This document shows positions 51,503-61,080 of a DNA stretch of 64,000 nt, piece by piece. The notes beneath the pieces are model-generated. The model did no database searches, was not told the DNA's origin, and saw nothing but the letters and a program-made list of their open reading frames with translations. The DNA is from UBA7328 sp002471345 (lineage in GTDB: Bacteria > Bacteroidota > Bacteroidia > Chitinophagales > Saprospiraceae), in the NCBI GenBank assembly GCA_964011275.1, contig CAXGOB010000016.1, positions 7,835 to 71,834 of the forward strand, read 5' to 3'. Each line of letters opens with the position of its first letter. Within the stretch, counting starts at the first letter, position 1. A program made the position numbers and the translations under genes.

Positions 51503-53125
51503 ATGATATCAGTAAATAACATAGGACTTCAATACGGCAAGAGAGTACTTTTTGATGATGTAAATTTAAAATTTACAAGAGGAAATTGCTATGGTGTAAT
51601 CGGTGCTAACGGAGCTGGAAAGTCGACTTTCATGAAGATTCTTTCGGGAGAAATCGATGCAATGAGGGGAGAGGTCTCTATCGAACCTGGCAACAGAATG
51701 GCTGTATTGAATCAAAATCACTTTGGTTTTGAAGAACACCAAGTTCTTGATACAGTAATCATGGGATATAAAGAGCTGTATGATATCAATGTAGAAAAGA
51801 CAGCTATCTACATGAACCCTGATGCCACGGATGAACAAGGTTTAAAAGCCGCTGAATTAGAAAACACCTATGGAGAAATGGGAGGATGGGAAGCAGAAAG
51901 TGATGCTGCAAGCCTCTTAAGTAATTTAGGCATAAAGGAAGATCTTCATTATAAAACCATGGCAGAGCTCACTGGACCTGAGAAAGTTAAGGTACTCTTG
52001 GCTCAAGCCCTTTTTGGAAGTCCAGATTTACTGTTACTTGATGAGCCTACCAATGATTTAGATGCAATGACGGCAACATGGTTAGCAGACTTTTTGGCTG
52101 ATTATCCCAACACTGTGATTGTTATATCCCACGACAGATATTTCTTGGATATGATTTGTACTCACGTGGTAGACATTGATTTTCAGCAAATTAGAATATA
52201 TACTGGTAACTATACCTTCTGGTATGAGTCAAGTACATTAATGGCTCAACAGATAGCCAACAAGAATAAGAAAACAGAGCAAAAGCGAAAAGAGATGATG
52301 GAGTTTATCCAACGTTTTTCGGCCAATGCTTCTAAATCAAAACAGGCCACTTCACGTAAAAAAGCTTTGGAAAAACTAAATCTAGAAGATATAAGGCCAT
52401 CATCTAGAAAATATCCTTTCATCCATTTCAAACCAGAAAGAGAAGTTGGTGATCAAATACTCAAAGTGACCAATCTATGCAAAAAGAATAACTCAGATGA
52501 AACGCTTTTTGACAAGGTAGATTTCATAATGAATAAAGGGGAAAAGATCGGATTACTCTCTAGAGATTCAAATGCGATTTCTGCCTTCTATCAAGTCCTA
52601 TCAGGTAAGGAAAATGCCGATAATGGCACAATAGAATGGGGACAAACTATCACTACTTCTTATCTACCAAATGAAAACGAGGAGTTCTTTAGTAATAATC
52701 AAGACCTAGAACTGATGGATTGGCTCAGGCAGTATTCAGAAAACAAAGATGAGCAGTTCATTAGAGGATTTTTGGGTAGAATGCTCTTTTCAGGTGAAGA
52801 GGTTTTCAAAAAGTCATCTGTACTATCTGGTGGAGAAAAGGTGAGATGTATGCTTTCAAAAATAATGCTGGCACACCCCAATTTTCTACTTCTAGATGAA
52901 CCTACTAATCACCTTGATCTAGAATCTATTACGGCACTAAATAATGGATTAAAAGAATTTCCAGGCCATTTCATTATGACAACTCATGATCATCAATTAT
53001 TGAGTAGTGCTGCTAATAGAATTATTGAGATTACTCCAAAAGGAATTATAGACCAGTTAATGACTTTTGATGAGTACTTAGCTTCTGATAAAGTGAAAGC
53101 ACAGCAAGAAGAGCTGTATAGTTAA
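51503..53125 (+). CDS. ABC-F family ATPase with degenerate second nucleotide site
   Basis: The 540-residue protein has two ABC domains joined by a charged helical linker (about residues 250-310). Domain 1 has an intact Walker A G-A-N-G-A-G-K-S-T, a variant signature L-T-G-P-E-K-V, and Walker B L-L-L-D-E-P-T-N-D-L-D. Domain 2 has the signature L-S-G-G-E-K-V and L-L-L-D-E-P-T-N-H-L-D, but where Walker A should be it reads L-S-R-D-S-N-A-I-S-A-F-Y, without the GxxxxGK[ST] pattern. ABC-F proteins bind the ribosomal E site as translation factors or antibiotic-resistance proteins. Its own promoter lies upstream. Cytosolic. Confidence 0.9.
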   Translation: MISVNNIGLQYGKRVLFDDVNLKFTRGNCYGVIGANGAGKSTFMKILSGEIDAMRGEVSIEPGNRMAVLNQNHFGFEEHQVLDTVIMGYKELYDINVEKTAIYMNPDATDEQGLKAAELENTYGEMGGWEAESDAASLLSNLGIKEDLHYKTMAELTGPEKVKVLLAQALFGSPDLLLLDEPTNDLDAMTATWLADFLADYPNTVIVISHDRYFLDMICTHVVDIDFQQIRIYTGNYTFWYESSTLMAQQIANKNKKTEQKRKEMMEFIQRFSANASKSKQATSRKKALEKLNLEDIRPSSRKYPFIHFKPEREVGDQILKVTNLCKKNNSDETLFDKVDFIMNKGEKIGLLSRDSNAISAFYQVLSGKENADNGTIEWGQTITTSYLPNENEEFFSNNQDLELMDWLRQYSENKDEQFIRGFLGRMLFSGEEVFKKSSVLSGGEKVRCMLSKIMLAHPNFLLLDEPTNHLDLESITALNNGLKEFPGHFIMTTHDHQLLSSAANRIIEITPKGIIDQLMTFDEYLASDKVKAQQEELYS

Positions 53126-53215
53126 TAATTAGCTTTGATTAAAGGTCTTTAATTTTGATTTGAACTTAGCTACGGGATTCGTTTTTCTGTTTACTTTTTC
53201 AGAAATCAATGCTTT

Positions 53216-53626
53216 ATGATCAAAACACTGAAAAACAACATCCTCTGGGTAATATTCACTGCTTTTGTGCTATTGGCAGTTTCGTTCATTGATGAACCTC
53301 TATTTAAAAGCAATGGCCCCTTCCCTATTGGAAAATCGATTGCTTGGCTAGCTTTTATAGCATTCTTGATTTATACGGTAAACGTCAGTATTAAAGAGAA
53401 TTTTTATAAAGCACTAAAAAGAATGAGCCCAATTTTGTGGACTAAACAGATAGGAATTGATCTTTACATTGGAGTTACAATGTTTATGGTAATCGTTTAT
53501 CTTAATGAGCCATCATTCATCATTTTCTTACTCTGGCTTATTCCAGCAACGATCTTTGCTAATCTGGCCACTTTACTCTACTTGGCATTGCACTATGATT
53601 CTATAGTTGGGATGTTATTGGGGTGA
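53216..53626 (+). CDS. Small four-helix membrane protein
   Basis: The 136-residue protein has four predicted transmembrane segments (about residues 9-25, 41-58, 85-103, 105-125). I do not recognise a family. There are few charged residues, mainly in a central K-E-N-F-Y-K-A-L-K-R-M loop. The ATG at 53216 is 90 bp after the ABC-F stop, so it could be expressed with it or alone. The conserved-looking loop and length are typical of small Bacteroidota membrane proteins of unknown role. Confidence 0.6.
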   Translation: MIKTLKNNILWVIFTAFVLLAVSFIDEPLFKSNGPFPIGKSIAWLAFIAFLIYTVNVSIKENFYKALKRMSPILWTKQIGIDLYIGVTMFMVIVYLNEPSFIIFLLWLIPATIFANLATLLYLALHYDSIVGMLLG

Positions 53627-53632
53627 TCTAGA

Positions 53633-53660
53633 GGGATTCTTGACTTATCAGAATTCCCTA
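53633..53660. terminator. Possible hairpin after the small membrane protein gene
   Basis: GGGATTCT and AGAATTCCC pair with one bulged base around a 9-nt loop, just after the stop at 53626. No T-run follows, so termination is uncertain. Confidence 0.3.
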
Positions 53661-53780
53661 TAAATGATTTCCAACTCTTATCAAGAATGCCTGTTAATAG
53701 AGAACTAATCGCCATTATATAGTTAAATGACTTGTCGTGAATCAAAGATTAAGATGTTAATTCTTTATTAATGAAAAAAT

Positions 53781-53817
53781 ATTTAGTTCACCTGTGAACT
53801 AAATTCCTCTACCTTTG
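53781..53817 (+). promoter_or_regulatory. MarR operator and overlapping promoter
   Basis: ATTTAGTTCAC (53781-53791) and GTGAACTAAAT (53794-53804) form a perfect 11-bp inverted repeat with a 2-nt spacer, the size expected for a MarR dimer. TACCTTTG (53810-53817), a perfect TAnnTTTG -7 element, follows. The operator covers the region where the -33 element should be, so binding would block transcription of the efflux operon (autoregulation inferred). Confidence 0.65.
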
Positions 53818-54303
53818 TCTCACTTATTATCATTAAAGAATTCATTGAGTAAATTCGATTCAAAGCAACATCTCGGTTATCTGGCAAATAAAGTAGGTCG
53901 CTTAATGGGAAAAGAAATGAAACCCAAAATAATAGAGTTGGGTTATGACTTTCCACCTGTCTACCTAGGTGTATTGGCGGATCTCTGGAAGCATGATGGA
54001 ATTTCTCAAAAAGAGCTAGGCATGTCTCTAATCAAAACTAAAAGCAGTATCAACAAAATGCTCACTGCCTTAGAAAAAGAATGCCTTGTACACAGAGAAA
54101 GAGATAAAAATGATAATCGGACTAAACTTATTTTTTTGACTCAGAAAGGTAAAGACCTAAGGTCAAAAGTAACTAACCTTAGTTCAGAACTAGAATTAAA
54201 ACTAATAGAAGATATACCTGAAAATGAACTCAAAATAGCTAAATCTGTTCTTCATAGACTCTACTTAAAACTTTCAGAAAAGAGATACAATCACAAGAAA
54301 TGA
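53815..54303 (+). CDS. MarR-family transcriptional regulator of the efflux operon
   Basis: The frame encodes up to 162 residues with a winged HTH: I-S-Q-K-E-L-G-M-S-L-I-K-T-K-S-S-I-N-K near residue 63 and the wing R-E-R-D-K-N-D-N-R-T-K-L-I-F-L-T near 95. MarR proteins are dimers released from DNA by ligands. The frame opens at TTG 53815, which lies inside the -7 element TACCTTTG. A later in-frame start (TTG at 53845 or ATG at 53905) may therefore be used; the HTH is intact in each case. The gene overlaps the next by ATGA and is the first of four genes encoding a tripartite pump. It probably represses its own operon. Confidence 0.88.
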   Translation: MSHLLSLKNSLSKFDSKQHLGYLANKVGRLMGKEMKPKIIELGYDFPPVYLGVLADLWKHDGISQKELGMSLIKTKSSINKMLTALEKECLVHRERDKNDNRTKLIFLTQKGKDLRSKVTNLSSELELKLIEDIPENELKIAKSVLHRLYLKLSEKRYNHKK

Positions 54304-55421
54304 ATAAAAGAAAAATCATTATTTCAATTGTAATGACTACGCTAATATTGCTTTTAGCAATATTGGCCTACAACAACCTATCTAGTCAGAAGAAATCAAC
54401 AATCTCTGATGTAACCCCTTCAGAGGATTTGGTTTCAGTAAGTACTAATCGATACGAAATCACAACTACCCAAAGTAAGATTAAAGTGGACGGAAGAGTA
54501 AGGGCATATGAGCAAATAGATATTGCATCAGAAGTAAGTGGAAGACTTCAGGTTACTGCTAAGAAATGGAGAGATGGAATGTATTTTAAAGAAGGAGAAC
54601 TTCTTTTCCAAGTGGACAGTGAAGATCAAAGGTTTGACCTCTTCGCCCAACGTAGTAGTCTACTTAATGCGATAACTCAGATCATGCCTGATCTCAAATT
54701 TGACTATCCCAGTGCATTTCAAAAATGGAAAAGTTATCTGGATGATTTTAATGTAGAGCGGAACACTCCCCAACTTCCTAAGATCAGTTCGGATCAAGAA
54801 AAGTATTACGTAGCTGGTAAAAATATTTACAATCTTTTCTACTCCATTAAAAGTGCTGAAGAGAAACTAAAAGATTATCAAATCTACGCACCTTTTTCTG
54901 GAGTATTCCTAAATGTAAGTGGTTATCCAGGTTCCGTAGTAAGCCCGGGCAGTCCTTTAGGTAGGCTAATGAACACTAGTAAATATGAGCTTTCTACACC
55001 AATAAGTTCTAAAGACTATAAATTGATAAAAAGAGGACAGAAAGTCACTCTAGTTAGTGACGATTTAGGATTTACTTATAACGGTACAATAAGTCGTATC
55101 AGCAATCAAATAGACCAAGTCACACAGAGTATTCCAATATTCATATCCGTATTTGGAAAAGAACTCAGAGATGGAATGTATCTACATGGTGAACTGATTG
55201 GTGAAAGCCTAGAATCTATTTCTGCTCTACCTCTTTCTGCTATTGCGGATGAAAGCAATGTATATTTCCTTCAAGACAGCATAGTCAGATCTAAACCTGT
55301 AGAGATCATCCTGAGATCTGATGATGAAGTGTATGTCAGAGGAATTAACTCGGGAGATGACATTATAACAGAAGGTCTGAATGGTCTTTCTCCTGGACAA
55401 CGTGCAATCAAAGGAAATTAA
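54300..55421 (+). CDS. RND efflux periplasmic adaptor (MFP/HlyD family)
   Basis: The 373-residue protein has one N-terminal membrane segment (residues about 6-26), then a lipoyl-like half-motif (V-D-G-R-V-R-A-Y-E-Q-I-D-I-A-S-E-V-S-G-R) near 64 and its partner (Y-Q-I-Y-A-P-F-S-G-V-F) near 198. The alpha-hairpin between them (about 110-190) is short. A beta-barrel and a membrane-proximal domain follow. These are the parts of adaptors that bridge inner-membrane RND pumps and TolC. It overlaps marR by 4 nt and lies 6 nt before the pump gene, so all are co-translated. Confidence 0.9.
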   Translation: MNKRKIIISIVMTTLILLLAILAYNNLSSQKKSTISDVTPSEDLVSVSTNRYEITTTQSKIKVDGRVRAYEQIDIASEVSGRLQVTAKKWRDGMYFKEGELLFQVDSEDQRFDLFAQRSSLLNAITQIMPDLKFDYPSAFQKWKSYLDDFNVERNTPQLPKISSDQEKYYVAGKNIYNLFYSIKSAEEKLKDYQIYAPFSGVFLNVSGYPGSVVSPGSPLGRLMNTSKYELSTPISSKDYKLIKRGQKVTLVSDDLGFTYNGTISRISNQIDQVTQSIPIFISVFGKELRDGMYLHGELIGESLESISALPLSAIADESNVYFLQDSIVRSKPVEIILRSDDEVYVRGINSGDDIITEGLNGLSPGQRAIKGN

Positions 55422-55427
55422 GAAATT

Positions 55428-58400
55428 ATGAGAGGTATAATTAATTTTTTCCTTAAAAACTCAGTTGCTGCGAATCTCTTGATGGTCTTCATAATGATCA
55501 TGGGATTTGTTAGTCTTTCTACCCTAGAGACTTCATTTTTTCCTGAAGTTCCATCAAGACTCATTAATATTCAATTGGTTTATCCTGGTGCATCTCCCCA
55601 AGAAATGGAAGAGGGTGTAGTCAATAAAATTGAAGAAAATCTTGTAGGCATTGCGAATGTAAAAGAAACTACTTCTAGTTCTTCAGAAAATTCTGCATCT
55701 ATACTTGTAGAAGTAGAAAGAGGGGCAAACACAGACATTGTCCTTCAAGATGTCAAGAATTCTGTTGATCAGATCAACTCCTTTCCAAGAGATCTCGAGC
55801 CTCCAATTATTTTCAAACAAGTCCGAATTACTCCAGCCTATGCATTCTCTATTTCAGGTGATATGGATTTGAGATCATTGAAAAGATATGCTCGGATTGC
55901 CGAGGATGATCTCCTAGCCATAAATGGAATTTCCAGGGTGGATTTAAAAGGGTTTCCAGATGAAGAGATTGAAATCAGTTTCAGAGAACAGGATATGAGG
56001 GCGCTCAATATAACCTTTGCCGAAGCTGTGAACGCAGTATCTCAAAACAATTTACTTACTACTGGTGGAACAATAAAAACGGAAAAAGAAGAACTCCTTA
56101 TAAGGGCCAAGAATAAAAAATACTATGCGGAAGAGTTAGCAGATATTGTCATACTCAACAATCCAAATGGTGGTGTCGTAAAATTACATGAGATAGCTAA
56201 CATAAAAGACAAATGGGTAGACAGCCCAAATAGAAGTTATATCAATGGTGAAACTGGAGTAATCGTGAACGTGTATAGTACGCTTGACGAGGACATGTTT
56301 AAAAATAGTGAAGTTACTATAGCATATCTTGATTCTTTTAGAGCTAGATACCCTCATGTTGCTGTAGAAGAAATTAACGATGGCAAGTCTGCACTGAACA
56401 AAAGAATCCAGTTCATCAAAACCAATGGCTTTTTGGGCTTTCTTATAGTACTGGTCCTTTTAGCTCTGTTTTTGAATATTCGATTGGCTTTCTGGGTTGC
56501 ATTAGCTATACCTATATCCTTTGCAGGTATGTTCATTGCCGCCGGATATTTGGGTATAACTATTAATGTGATTACCACTTTTGGGATGATCATTGTAATC
56601 GGAATACTTGTGGATGATGGTATCGTTATTGCCGAGAATATTTATCAACATTATGAGAAAGGTGAAACAGCCATGGAGGCAGCTTTAAACGGTACTATGG
56701 AGGTTCTTCCAGCAGTTACATCAGCAATAATCACTACAGTCATAGCATTTTCATCTTTCTTTTTCATAGATGGACAAATGGGGGATATATTTCCTCAAAT
56801 GGCCATAGTTGTTGTATTTACTTTAATATTCTCACTTATTGAGGGAGCTTTCATTCTTCCTGCTCATATAGCTCATTCTAAGGCATTAGATGGAGATAAT
56901 TCTACATGGATTACTAGAAAATCTGATGCATTTATGGACTTTTTAAAAAAGAAGATTTATGGTCCATTACTTAAAGTGTCAATGGAGTATCCTATTCCTA
57001 TCCTGGCCTTCTGTATCTCTGGATTGATCATTTTTGGTGGTGCCTTAAGCGGAGGGCTAATAGGAGGAACATTTTTTCCTAATGTACAACAGAACTTTAT
57101 CAATGTAAGCCTGGAGATGCCTGCAGGAGCAAGAGAAGAACAAGTGGCGAAAGCTTTACAGATTATTGAGGATGCCGCTTTTGCTGCCAATGATGAAATG
57201 AAAAGTCAATTATTGGATGGTGAACTGGACGTCATTAAAGTAGTAGAAAAGAATATTGGTCCTACTACCTATCAAGGGAATATGATTTTCTGGTTACTCG
57301 ATGGAGATGAAAGAGAAACGATTAGCAATAGAGATATTATAGCAAATGTAAAGGATCGAGTAGGTCAAATACAAGGCGCTGAAAAATTGACCTTTACTGC
57401 TGGCAATACGTTTGGTGATCCGGTCTCGATCTCCTTGTTGAGTACCGACAATTCAGAATTAGAAAATGCTGTTGACGATTTTAAGAATGAATTGCGCAAA
57501 GTAGAAGGTGTCACTGATATCCAAGACAGTAATAAAAAAGGTCTTAAGGAAATATCTCTTGAATTAAAACCTAAAGCAGAAAACTTAGGACTTACTCTCG
57601 GTCAAATCGTGAATTACGTGAGGCAAGGATTTTTTGGGGCTGAAATTCAGCGTTTACAGCGTGGATCTGATGAAGTGAAAGTATGGGTGCGCTATGATCT
57701 ACTAGATCGGAGCAGTATAAAGGATTTGGCTGATATGCGAATAAGAACAAATTCAGGACAAGCAATACCTCTGTCTGACTTAGTCAATTTTAAAAATGAA
57801 AGAGGGATCATATCAATCAATCACATTAATGGTCAAAAAGAGATAAGAGTTACAGCGGATGTGGTAGGAGACAATGTTTCTACTAGTGACATAAATTCAG
57901 ACATCCAGAGTTTTATTCTACCAAAAATTCTGGCAAATTATCCGAATGTAAAAGTCGGTGTTCAGGGTCAAGCCAGGGATATTGGAGAGTCTTTAGCAAC
58001 AATGCCTCAAGTAATGGGTCTGACTTTTTTGACTATGTTTTTTGTTATAATCCTCACTTTTGGATCAGTCAGCCAAGCCATGATTGTATTTGCTTTGATT
58101 CCATTTGGGCTTATTGGAGTAGGTGCAGGCCACTTTATTATGGACAAACCTATTAGCTTCCTTTCCATCCTTGGAGTAATTGCATTAATTGGAATATTTG
58201 TAAATGACGCTTTAGTTTTCATCTCTACCTTTAATAACAAAATCAAGAATGGAGAATCCTTTGAAAATGCGCTCTATGATACGGGTTTGTCCAGATTTAG
58301 ACCCATTACACTTACCACTTTGACAACAGTAGCGGGCTTACTGCCAATACTCTTAGAGAAGAGCCTTCAAGCACAATTTTTAATTCCTATGGCAATATCT

Positions 58401-58625
58401 GTTTCATTTGGGCTAATGGTCGGAACTTTCATTTTGCTTATTCTAATCCCTGCTCTTATGGTTATTGCAAGCAGAATTAGATTGTTTACCACCCAACTAT
58501 GGACTGGAGAGACACTTACAGCTGAAATGGTAGAACCTTCATATCATGGTCGGCAACATTCATGGATGCTTACATTGTGTTTATTCTTAGTCCCTATTGC
58601 TTTTATCGTAGTAAATAATCTATAA
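55428..58625 (+). CDS. RND efflux pump, inner-membrane component
   Basis: The 1065-residue protein has twelve transmembrane segments and two large periplasmic loops. It has RND signatures such as F-F-P-E-V near residue 38, I-G-I-L-V-D-D-G-I-V-I-A-E-N-I-Y near 395 with the paired Asp residues of the TM4 proton relay, and I-G-I-F-V-N-D-A-L-V-F-I near 924. It belongs to the AcrB/HAE-like hydrophobe efflux group. It exports drugs or toxic amphiphiles by proton antiport, with the adjacent adaptor and TolC. Five nt before tolC. Confidence 0.94.
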   Translation: MRGIINFFLKNSVAANLLMVFIMIMGFVSLSTLETSFFPEVPSRLINIQLVYPGASPQEMEEGVVNKIEENLVGIANVKETTSSSSENSASILVEVERGANTDIVLQDVKNSVDQINSFPRDLEPPIIFKQVRITPAYAFSISGDMDLRSLKRYARIAEDDLLAINGISRVDLKGFPDEEIEISFREQDMRALNITFAEAVNAVSQNNLLTTGGTIKTEKEELLIRAKNKKYYAEELADIVILNNPNGGVVKLHEIANIKDKWVDSPNRSYINGETGVIVNVYSTLDEDMFKNSEVTIAYLDSFRARYPHVAVEEINDGKSALNKRIQFIKTNGFLGFLIVLVLLALFLNIRLAFWVALAIPISFAGMFIAAGYLGITINVITTFGMIIVIGILVDDGIVIAENIYQHYEKGETAMEAALNGTMEVLPAVTSAIITTVIAFSSFFFIDGQMGDIFPQMAIVVVFTLIFSLIEGAFILPAHIAHSKALDGDNSTWITRKSDAFMDFLKKKIYGPLLKVSMEYPIPILAFCISGLIIFGGALSGGLIGGTFFPNVQQNFINVSLEMPAGAREEQVAKALQIIEDAAFAANDEMKSQLLDGELDVIKVVEKNIGPTTYQGNMIFWLLDGDERETISNRDIIANVKDRVGQIQGAEKLTFTAGNTFGDPVSISLLSTDNSELENAVDDFKNELRKVEGVTDIQDSNKKGLKEISLELKPKAENLGLTLGQIVNYVRQGFFGAEIQRLQRGSDEVKVWVRYDLLDRSSIKDLADMRIRTNSGQAIPLSDLVNFKNERGIISINHINGQKEIRVTADVVGDNVSTSDINSDIQSFILPKILANYPNVKVGVQGQARDIGESLATMPQVMGLTFLTMFFVIILTFGSVSQAMIVFALIPFGLIGVGAGHFIMDKPISFLSILGVIALIGIFVNDALVFISTFNNKIKNGESFENALYDTGLSRFRPITLTTLTTVAGLLPILLEKSLQAQFLIPMAISVSFGLMVGTFILLILIPALMVIASRIRLFTTQLWTGETLTAEMVEPSYHGRQHSWMLTLCLFLVPIAFIVVNNL

Positions 58626-58629
58626 GAAA

Positions 58630-59949
58630 ATGATTAAAATTCTATATACAATAATCGCTGTTTTCTTGAATTCTCTTTGCTTTACGCAAGATGAGATGAC
58701 CCTACAAAAAGCTATTTCAATAGGCATAGAAAACAATTATGGCATTAAAATTAATGACCTTAATATTCAGATTGCTGAAAACAATAATACTTGGGCTATG
58801 GCAGGTAGAGGGCCTATTGTAGATCTGAATATCAATTTTTCTAACAATCTCACTAAAGACAACAACAAGGCAAGTTTCCTTCAAGGAACCTATTATACGG
58901 GTTCATTTGGACCATCCCTAAATGCACAGTGGATTGTATTCAATGGTGGAAGGATAAGGGTGCAAAAGGATCAGCTTTCTCAATTTACTGATCAGCAGCG
59001 ATTGGCAAAAGACAATGAGATACATGCTTTAGTCACTAATATTCATCAGGCTTATTATAATGTCATTTTTAGAAAAGCCCAATTGGAAGTCCTTCAAAAC
59101 AATCTTGAATTATCAAATGATCGATTAGAATATGAAAAAACTAAGAAAGAATTTGGAAGTTCAAACTCTTACAATCTTTTACAATTTGAGACTTCCATTA
59201 TAAGTGATACCAGTGCAATATTATCACAACATCAAGCAGTAGAAGTTGCTAAAAGGCAACTCTTGGACATAATGAATGAAGTAGGCATGCCAAATTATTC
59301 ATTCTCTGAGACGCTCTCTGTCAAATTAGAAGAAATTGACGAACAGCAATTAGAAGAAATTCTATCTGAGGAAAACTACACACTCAAAACATTAGAGATG
59401 ATAGCAAATCTGAATAGAATTAATACTCGAATAGAGAAGTCTAGCAAAAAACCGACAATTAGCCTTAACTCATCTTTTGGTTTTACCCAAGCTGGTTTTA
59501 ATAGTAACGAGATAAACTTCAGAACTCAAGAACCTTTTGGTTTCATATCCAGCAATAGATGGGATGGAAATTTGACTGCTAGTTTAAGTTGGAACCTTAT
59601 CGATGGTGGAGTGAGAAAAACCAAAATTGAAAACGCTCAACTTCAAGAAGAAGTAGATCAACTGACTGTTCTTGAAGCTAAAGCTACATTGACTAATCAA
59701 CTTGCAATTTTGATTTCTAATTACAAAAATCAAAAAGACTTACTCACTCTTTCAAACCAAAGATTAGAAGTATCTCAACGCAATCTCGCTATGACCGAAG
59801 AAAGGTTTAAAGCGGGAGTAATCACATCCTTAGATTATAGAAATGTTCAGATTCAAATGCTTTCAGCTGCATTCGCAAAAGCAACCGCAATTTATAATCT
59901 GATTGTAACAAAGAGCGAGATAGATTTTATGGTGGGAAGATATAATTGA
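58630..59949 (+). CDS. TolC-family outer membrane efflux protein
   Basis: The 439-residue protein has a signal peptide (to about residue 20) and the two-fold helical-barrel repeat of TolC. It shows M-T-L-Q-K-A-I-S-I-G-I-E-N-N-Y near residue 23, long coiled segments around 110-200 and 310-390, and a conserved F-K-A-G-V-I-T-S-L-D-Y-R-N-V-Q near residue 397. It forms the outer-membrane channel for the RND pump encoded just upstream. It is the last gene of the operon; hairpins follow at 59955-59992 and 60009-60033. Confidence 0.92.
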   Translation: MIKILYTIIAVFLNSLCFTQDEMTLQKAISIGIENNYGIKINDLNIQIAENNNTWAMAGRGPIVDLNINFSNNLTKDNNKASFLQGTYYTGSFGPSLNAQWIVFNGGRIRVQKDQLSQFTDQQRLAKDNEIHALVTNIHQAYYNVIFRKAQLEVLQNNLELSNDRLEYEKTKKEFGSSNSYNLLQFETSIISDTSAILSQHQAVEVAKRQLLDIMNEVGMPNYSFSETLSVKLEEIDEQQLEEILSEENYTLKTLEMIANLNRINTRIEKSSKKPTISLNSSFGFTQAGFNSNEINFRTQEPFGFISSNRWDGNLTASLSWNLIDGGVRKTKIENAQLQEEVDQLTVLEAKATLTNQLAILISNYKNQKDLLTLSNQRLEVSQRNLAMTEERFKAGVITSLDYRNVQIQMLSAAFAKATAIYNLIVTKSEIDFMVGRYN

Positions 59950-59954
59950 ATGTA

Positions 59955-60033
59955 AAATGAAATAGAGCATATTTAAGATACTCATTTCATTTCCAGAAAA
60001 GAAATTTCTCTAAGAATGATAACATATCTTAGA
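59955..60033. terminator. Two hairpins after the efflux operon
   Basis: AAATGAAAT/ATTTCATTT (59955-59963, 59984-59992, extended by GAG/CTC) and TCTAAGA/TCTTAGA (60009-60015, 60027-60033) are perfect stems in the gap between the efflux operon and the patatin gene. T-runs are absent; they may be terminators, RNA-stabilising stems or operators. Confidence 0.4.
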
Positions 60034-60063
60034 AAGACTTCATTCTCAATATAAAAAATAATC

Positions 60064-61023
60064 TTGCCTCAAACTAAAAAAGCCGTCGTCCTTTCTGGTA
60101 GTGGTGCAAAAGGGGCATGGGGCGTAGGTCTCCTCAAAGCTCTGATCGAACAAGGTAAAAGTTATGACACTGTTATTGGCACCAGTACTGGAAGTCTTAT
60201 GGGGCCTCTAGTCATGGCTGGCCGTATGGATGAATTAGAAAGGGCGTATACAAGTGTAAATCAAGACAAAATTTTCAACGTAAATCCTTTCAAAAAAAAT
60301 GGTGAAATAAAAATTTGGAATGCTGTAGGCAGGCTTATTGGTGGAAAAAGAACTCTTGGAGAAAGCGAACCATTAAAAAAATTAATTCTTGAATTTTTCA
60401 AAGTCGGAGATTATAATCGAATTAATAAAGATGAAAAAGTATTTGGGGCATCGGTCTCTAATCTAACTACAGGTCAAGGAGAGGTAAAGACTTGGAATCA
60501 ATATTCATATCTAGAAATGGTAAACTGGATTTGGGCATCAGCAAATAATCAAATATTCATGTCACATCTGGATGTAGAAGGCTCCACTTGGGCAGATGGT
60601 GGCTTAAACAACTATGCTAACATTTCATGGGTCATAGATAATACACCCGACCTTCAAGAGATTGATGTTATTGTTCATAACAAAAGAGAGCCTATAAGCA
60701 ATAATTTTAAAGCAGACTCAGGAATATTTAATAGGTTACTAAGGGTAGTAGATATACTCACTGCAGAAATCATTAAAAGTGATTTACTAGAAGCCAAATT
60801 GAAAATAGAGATAGAGGAAAACATTGACTTGAACATTTTCTATATGAGACAGGATGATATCGATATTATAGGTGGAAACAGCCTTCGATTTGATCAACAA
60901 AACATGGAAAATTTACTTCAAAAAGGATATTCTGAAATGAAGAATGGGACTATAGATACAGATAGTTTCTTTATTGATTGCGATACAAATAGGATATGCA
61001 CCAAAGGAGAGCATACCACGTAA
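60064..61023 (+). CDS. Patatin-like phospholipase
   Basis: The 319-residue protein has all three patatin motifs. The oxyanion loop is G-S-G-A-K-G at 12-17, the nucleophile S41 lies in G-T-S-T-G, and the catalytic D178 lies in A-D-G-G. There is no signal peptide, so it should be cytosolic. Start is TTG at 60064; the sequence begins directly with the first strand K-K-A-V-V-L-S-G-S-G. The A-S-V-S-N-L-T ... W-A-S-A region aligns with the partial gene at 3-524, so the two are paralogues. It lies 57 bp before the MFS gene on the same strand. Its lipid substrate is unknown. Confidence 0.9.
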   Translation: MPQTKKAVVLSGSGAKGAWGVGLLKALIEQGKSYDTVIGTSTGSLMGPLVMAGRMDELERAYTSVNQDKIFNVNPFKKNGEIKIWNAVGRLIGGKRTLGESEPLKKLILEFFKVGDYNRINKDEKVFGASVSNLTTGQGEVKTWNQYSYLEMVNWIWASANNQIFMSHLDVEGSTWADGGLNNYANISWVIDNTPDLQEIDVIVHNKREPISNNFKADSGIFNRLLRVVDILTAEIIKSDLLEAKLKIEIEENIDLNIFYMRQDDIDIIGGNSLRFDQQNMENLLQKGYSEMKNGTIDTDSFFIDCDTNRICTKGEHTT

Positions 61024-61080
61024 ATTTAACTTATTCAAGCATCAAAAGGCTATATTAGCTTTCAAAGAATTATACGTTTC

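Noticed and set aside
53953..53975. ACCTAGGTG inside marR as a third copy of the TCACC-N6-GGTGA operator
   Set aside because: It lacks the TGTCACC left half and lies inside a conserved coding region; probably chance.
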